Below are positions 62,051 to 64,000 of a stretch of 64,000 bases of DNA, piece after piece. The notes under the pieces were generated by a model. The model ran no database searches, had not been told where the DNA came from, and worked only from the letters and a program-made list of their open reading frames with translations. This DNA is from Rostratula benghalensis (lineage: Eukaryota; Chordata; Aves; Charadriiformes; Rostratulidae), in the NCBI GenBank assembly GCA_013399305.1, contig VXAI01000645.1:92157-156156 (forward strand). Reading direction: 5' to 3'. Both the position numbers and the translations under genes were made by a program. The stretch's first letter is position 1, and every line of letters begins with the position of its first letter.

Positions 62051-62934
62051 ACCACCCTGAGCTTACCCTGCTCTCGGGATCCTTAGGGTTGTTTTGCAGT
62101 TGCTGTCAGAGACCAGGCACGGTGCCACACAGCCCCTTACTCCTTCTCCTATGGTTGCAAATACAGCCTTTCTGTTACCTCAGAAACCAAGTGAAAACCC
62201 ACCCTCCCGACAGAGAGCAGGAAAAAGTGGCAGTAGCCCCAAGTAGTGGGAGCAACTGTTTGCAAAAGGCAGTGAGAATCAGCCCTGAGGTGATATGACT
62301 CTGCAAGAAATAAATGAGTGCAGAGTGAATGCTTTCAAAAGCACCCATCTCAGCTCTGTGAGAGAGAAAACAGGAACACTCAGAAAGAATCAGCGACAAA
62401 AGATCCAAAAGAGGCAGTTGATTCCCTGCAGGGGAGAAAACAAAGTGTTTACAAAGACGCAGAACAGTAAATCATCAAAGCGTTCTTTTGAAAAATATTT
62501 CAAATGTAATGTTCATTCCTACATTTATATGGAAGGCACAATAAAGAGAGATAAAAAAGATACAGCCCTTGCATTTAAGGGCATTTGGACTAAAGCAGGT
62601 GTAGCCTGTCAAGTAAGAACAACTGCAAAACAACAAAGAGGAAAAGAGGAAGGACTGCAGGAGAAGAGGTGGCACAAGGGTTATATGTAAGTTTATATGA
62701 TTGTTTTGGATTACTGGGGAAAATCTTGACCATCTTGTTTATTCGTTTGTTTTCTGTCTCTTTACTTGCCTTAAATTGAAGTAGCCCTTTCAGGGTGCCG
62801 AAGGGGTCTGTTTTGAGTATGGTCTCACAAAGGTTGATTATGGGAAGGGGTTTGTGGGAGGCAAAGGAGTAAAGGCAGAAGGGGAGGTAAAGATAAAAAG
62901 CAATAGATACAGAAACAGGGAAGGGGAGCTACTG
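62051..62934. other. Non-coding sequence, no gene seen
   Basis: An open frame of 131 codons (62295-62690, plus) is rich in Lys, Gln and Arg, has no recognisable motif and lies in purine-rich DNA, so I judge it chance. A GA-rich patch occurs at about 62865-62925. No transposon was recognised. Confidence 0.5.
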
Positions 62935-63130
62935 CTTTTAATAATAGCTGGCTCTCATATAGAGCTTTTCAAGCATAGATTTTTAAGTGTTTTAAATTGA
63001 AGTCTGAATAATTTTCTTCATGCTATGACAGGACAAATGATATGCTCAAGGTCATTCAGCAGAAAAAAATGCACTGTAGCCAGGCAGAGGATTCACAAAC
63101 CCTGAATGCCGCCCATGAGCTGCGCTGCCC
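62935..63130 (-). mobile_element. Amniote MIR-like SINE remnant
   Basis: The plus strand reads AGAGCTTTTCAAGCATAGAT, TTTTAAGTGTTTTAAA, CAAATGATATGCTCAAGGTC, ATTCAGCAG and CAGGCAGAGGATTCACAAACCC. This is the reverse-orientation order of an amniote MIR-family SINE (in the consensus: CATCCATAGATCTCAAAGCGC, GACTTGCCCAAGGTCAC, GGCAGAGCCAGGAATAGAACCC). It is strongly diverged, and the ends are uncertain. Confidence 0.75.
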
Positions 63131-63255
63131 CTCCGTCAAGTTGGATTCTCACCTGCGACACAGAGGTGGCATTTTAGAAACTAATTTATCACCTGCTTTC
63201 TCTCTAAATGATATGGTGAAATACCGTATCAGCATGTCTGTGGGGAAGACTGACC

Positions 63256-63632
63256 TTGGTGGGAACATGGCAACCACATCCTGGGCTGCATCAAAAGAAG
63301 TGTGGCCAGCAGGTCCAGGGAGGTGATTCTACCCCTCTGCTCTGCTCTGGTGAGACCCCACCTGGAGTACTGCGTCCAGCTCTGGGGTCCTCAGCACAGG
63401 AAAGACATGGACCTGTCAGAATGAGTCCAGGGAAGGGCCGTGAAGATGATCAGAGGGTTGGAGTTGAAAGAGTTGGGGTTGTTCAGCCTGGAGGAGGCTC
63501 TCAGAGACCTTATAATATTCTTCCAGTACTTAAAAGGGACCTACAAGAAAGGTGGGGAGGGACTTTCTACAAGGGCATAGTGATAAGACAAGGGGTAATG
63601 TTTTTTAAAGTCAAAGAAGGTAGATTTACATC
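63256..63632 (+). mobile_element. CR1 LINE, internal ORF2 fragment
   Basis: Plus-strand CR1 from inside ORF2: CTGGGCTGCATCAAAAGAAG, TGTGGCCAGCAGGTCCAGGG, CCCCACCTGGAGTACTGCGT, CAGCACAGGAAAGACATGGA, GTTGGGGTTGTTCAGCCTGG, TTCCAGTACTTAAAAGGGAC and AAAGAAGGTAGATTTACA. It lacks both the 5' part and the 3' end and has small internal deletions, for example after GATGATCAGAGGG. The coding frame is broken, so the 145-codon frame crossing it is mostly not the RT frame. It is of the young bird type. Confidence 0.93.
63357..63560 (+). pseudogene. CR1 ORF2 remnant (reverse transcriptase C-terminal part)
   Basis: This part of the element corresponds to the RT region that reads [11 protein letters not shown] in intact CR1, followed by the VQRR and LGLFSLE region. 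Deletions and frameshifts break it into pieces in different frames, and TGA and TAA stops interrupt the family frame. It is non-functional. Confidence 0.75.
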
Positions 63633-63829
63633 CATCCCCAGCATGCTTGGATGTAAAAGAGAGCAGAAAATGCCGTGCTCAGGGATCAGCTGAAAAGTGC
63701 TCTCTTGGTGTGGCAGACATGCCAGCATGTAGGCACGCAGCATGTAGGCCTGGTTTTGGCATTTGAAGTGCACAAACTCCACCGACTCCTAAACCAAGCG
63801 GAGTGGCTCCACACCTCCAACTCTTGACT

Positions 63830-63880
63830 AGAATCACAGAGTATCTCAAGCTGCAAGGGACCTACCACTGTTGTGGGGAT
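63830..63880 (-). mobile_element. CR1 LINE, extreme 3' end fragment
   Basis: The plus strand TAGAATCACAGAGTATCTCA followed by AGCTGCAAGGGACCTACC is the reverse complement of a CR1 3' terminus (consensus AATCACAGAGTATCCTGAG, GTTGGAAGGGACC). Similarity fades after about 50 bp. It is a different CR1 subfamily from the 57.6 and 61.2 kb copies, judging by the AGTATC word. Confidence 0.75.
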
Positions 63881-64000
63881 TTATTTCAAGTGTTACCGTT
63901 CTTAATTACATGTTAGCTTGTATAAAGAGCAGAGGAATAGTTTAAATGCACACAGTATGCATGGTTTGTGTGGCAAGGTTGTGGCCCCAGGGAAGCTGTG

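Noticed and set aside
63256..63693. 145-codon open frame, plus strand
   Set aside because: It crosses a CR1 fragment mostly out of the true ORF2 frame.
1..64000. tRNA, rRNA, snRNA, CRISPR arrays, endogenous retroviral LTRs or coding remnants, and bacterial operons
   Set aside because: No signatures of any of these were found on either strand. The sequence is vertebrate non-coding DNA.

Overview
The window looks like avian nuclear DNA with no protein-coding exon that I can support. The main evidence is its repeat content. There are at least nine CR1 (chicken repeat 1) LINE fragments, several with the bird-type 3' end. There are also a few very old MIR-like core-SINE remnants, many short poly-T and poly-A tracts and little satellite DNA. 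No family typical of mammals (Alu, B1, L1) was recognised. The base composition is AT-rich by eye, CpG is scarce, and no open reading frame outside CR1 resembles a known protein. I read it as an intergenic or intronic stretch of a bird genome. The species and the neighbouring genes cannot be told from the sequence.

Layout. 1-11.4 kb is mostly unique sequence, with one short CR1 end near 2.5 kb and a GC-rich patch with a 12-G run near 7 kb. 11.45-12.31 kb is the best-preserved CR1 copy; its decayed ORF2 still reads through the reverse-transcriptase C-terminus with one in-frame stop. 12.3-39.4 kb is unique sequence with poly-T tracts, three short perfect hairpins and two CpG-bearing patches that look like conserved non-coding elements (about 20.0 and 38.6 kb). 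39.47-39.79 kb holds two MIR-like SINE remnants in opposite orientation. 39.8-49.0 kb is unique sequence apart from a diverged 41-bp motif that occurs twice about 1 kb apart. 49.2-50.3 kb holds an old SINE followed by an old L3-like CR1 copy.

50.3-55.8 kb is unique. 55.8-57.7 kb is a CR1 cluster in which an old plus-strand copy meets a younger minus-strand copy tail to tail, followed by another young plus-strand copy. 59.3-59.8 kb is the most CpG-dense patch and a plausible enhancer. 61.2-63.9 kb contains four more CR1 pieces and one MIR-like SINE.

Nothing here forms a gene system. The functional candidates are non-coding: the CpG-bearing patches with recognisable transcription-factor motifs, and the inverted CR1 copies that could fold into double-stranded RNA if transcribed. 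All conservation claims are inference, because no alignment could be run. I found no sign of a new biological system.
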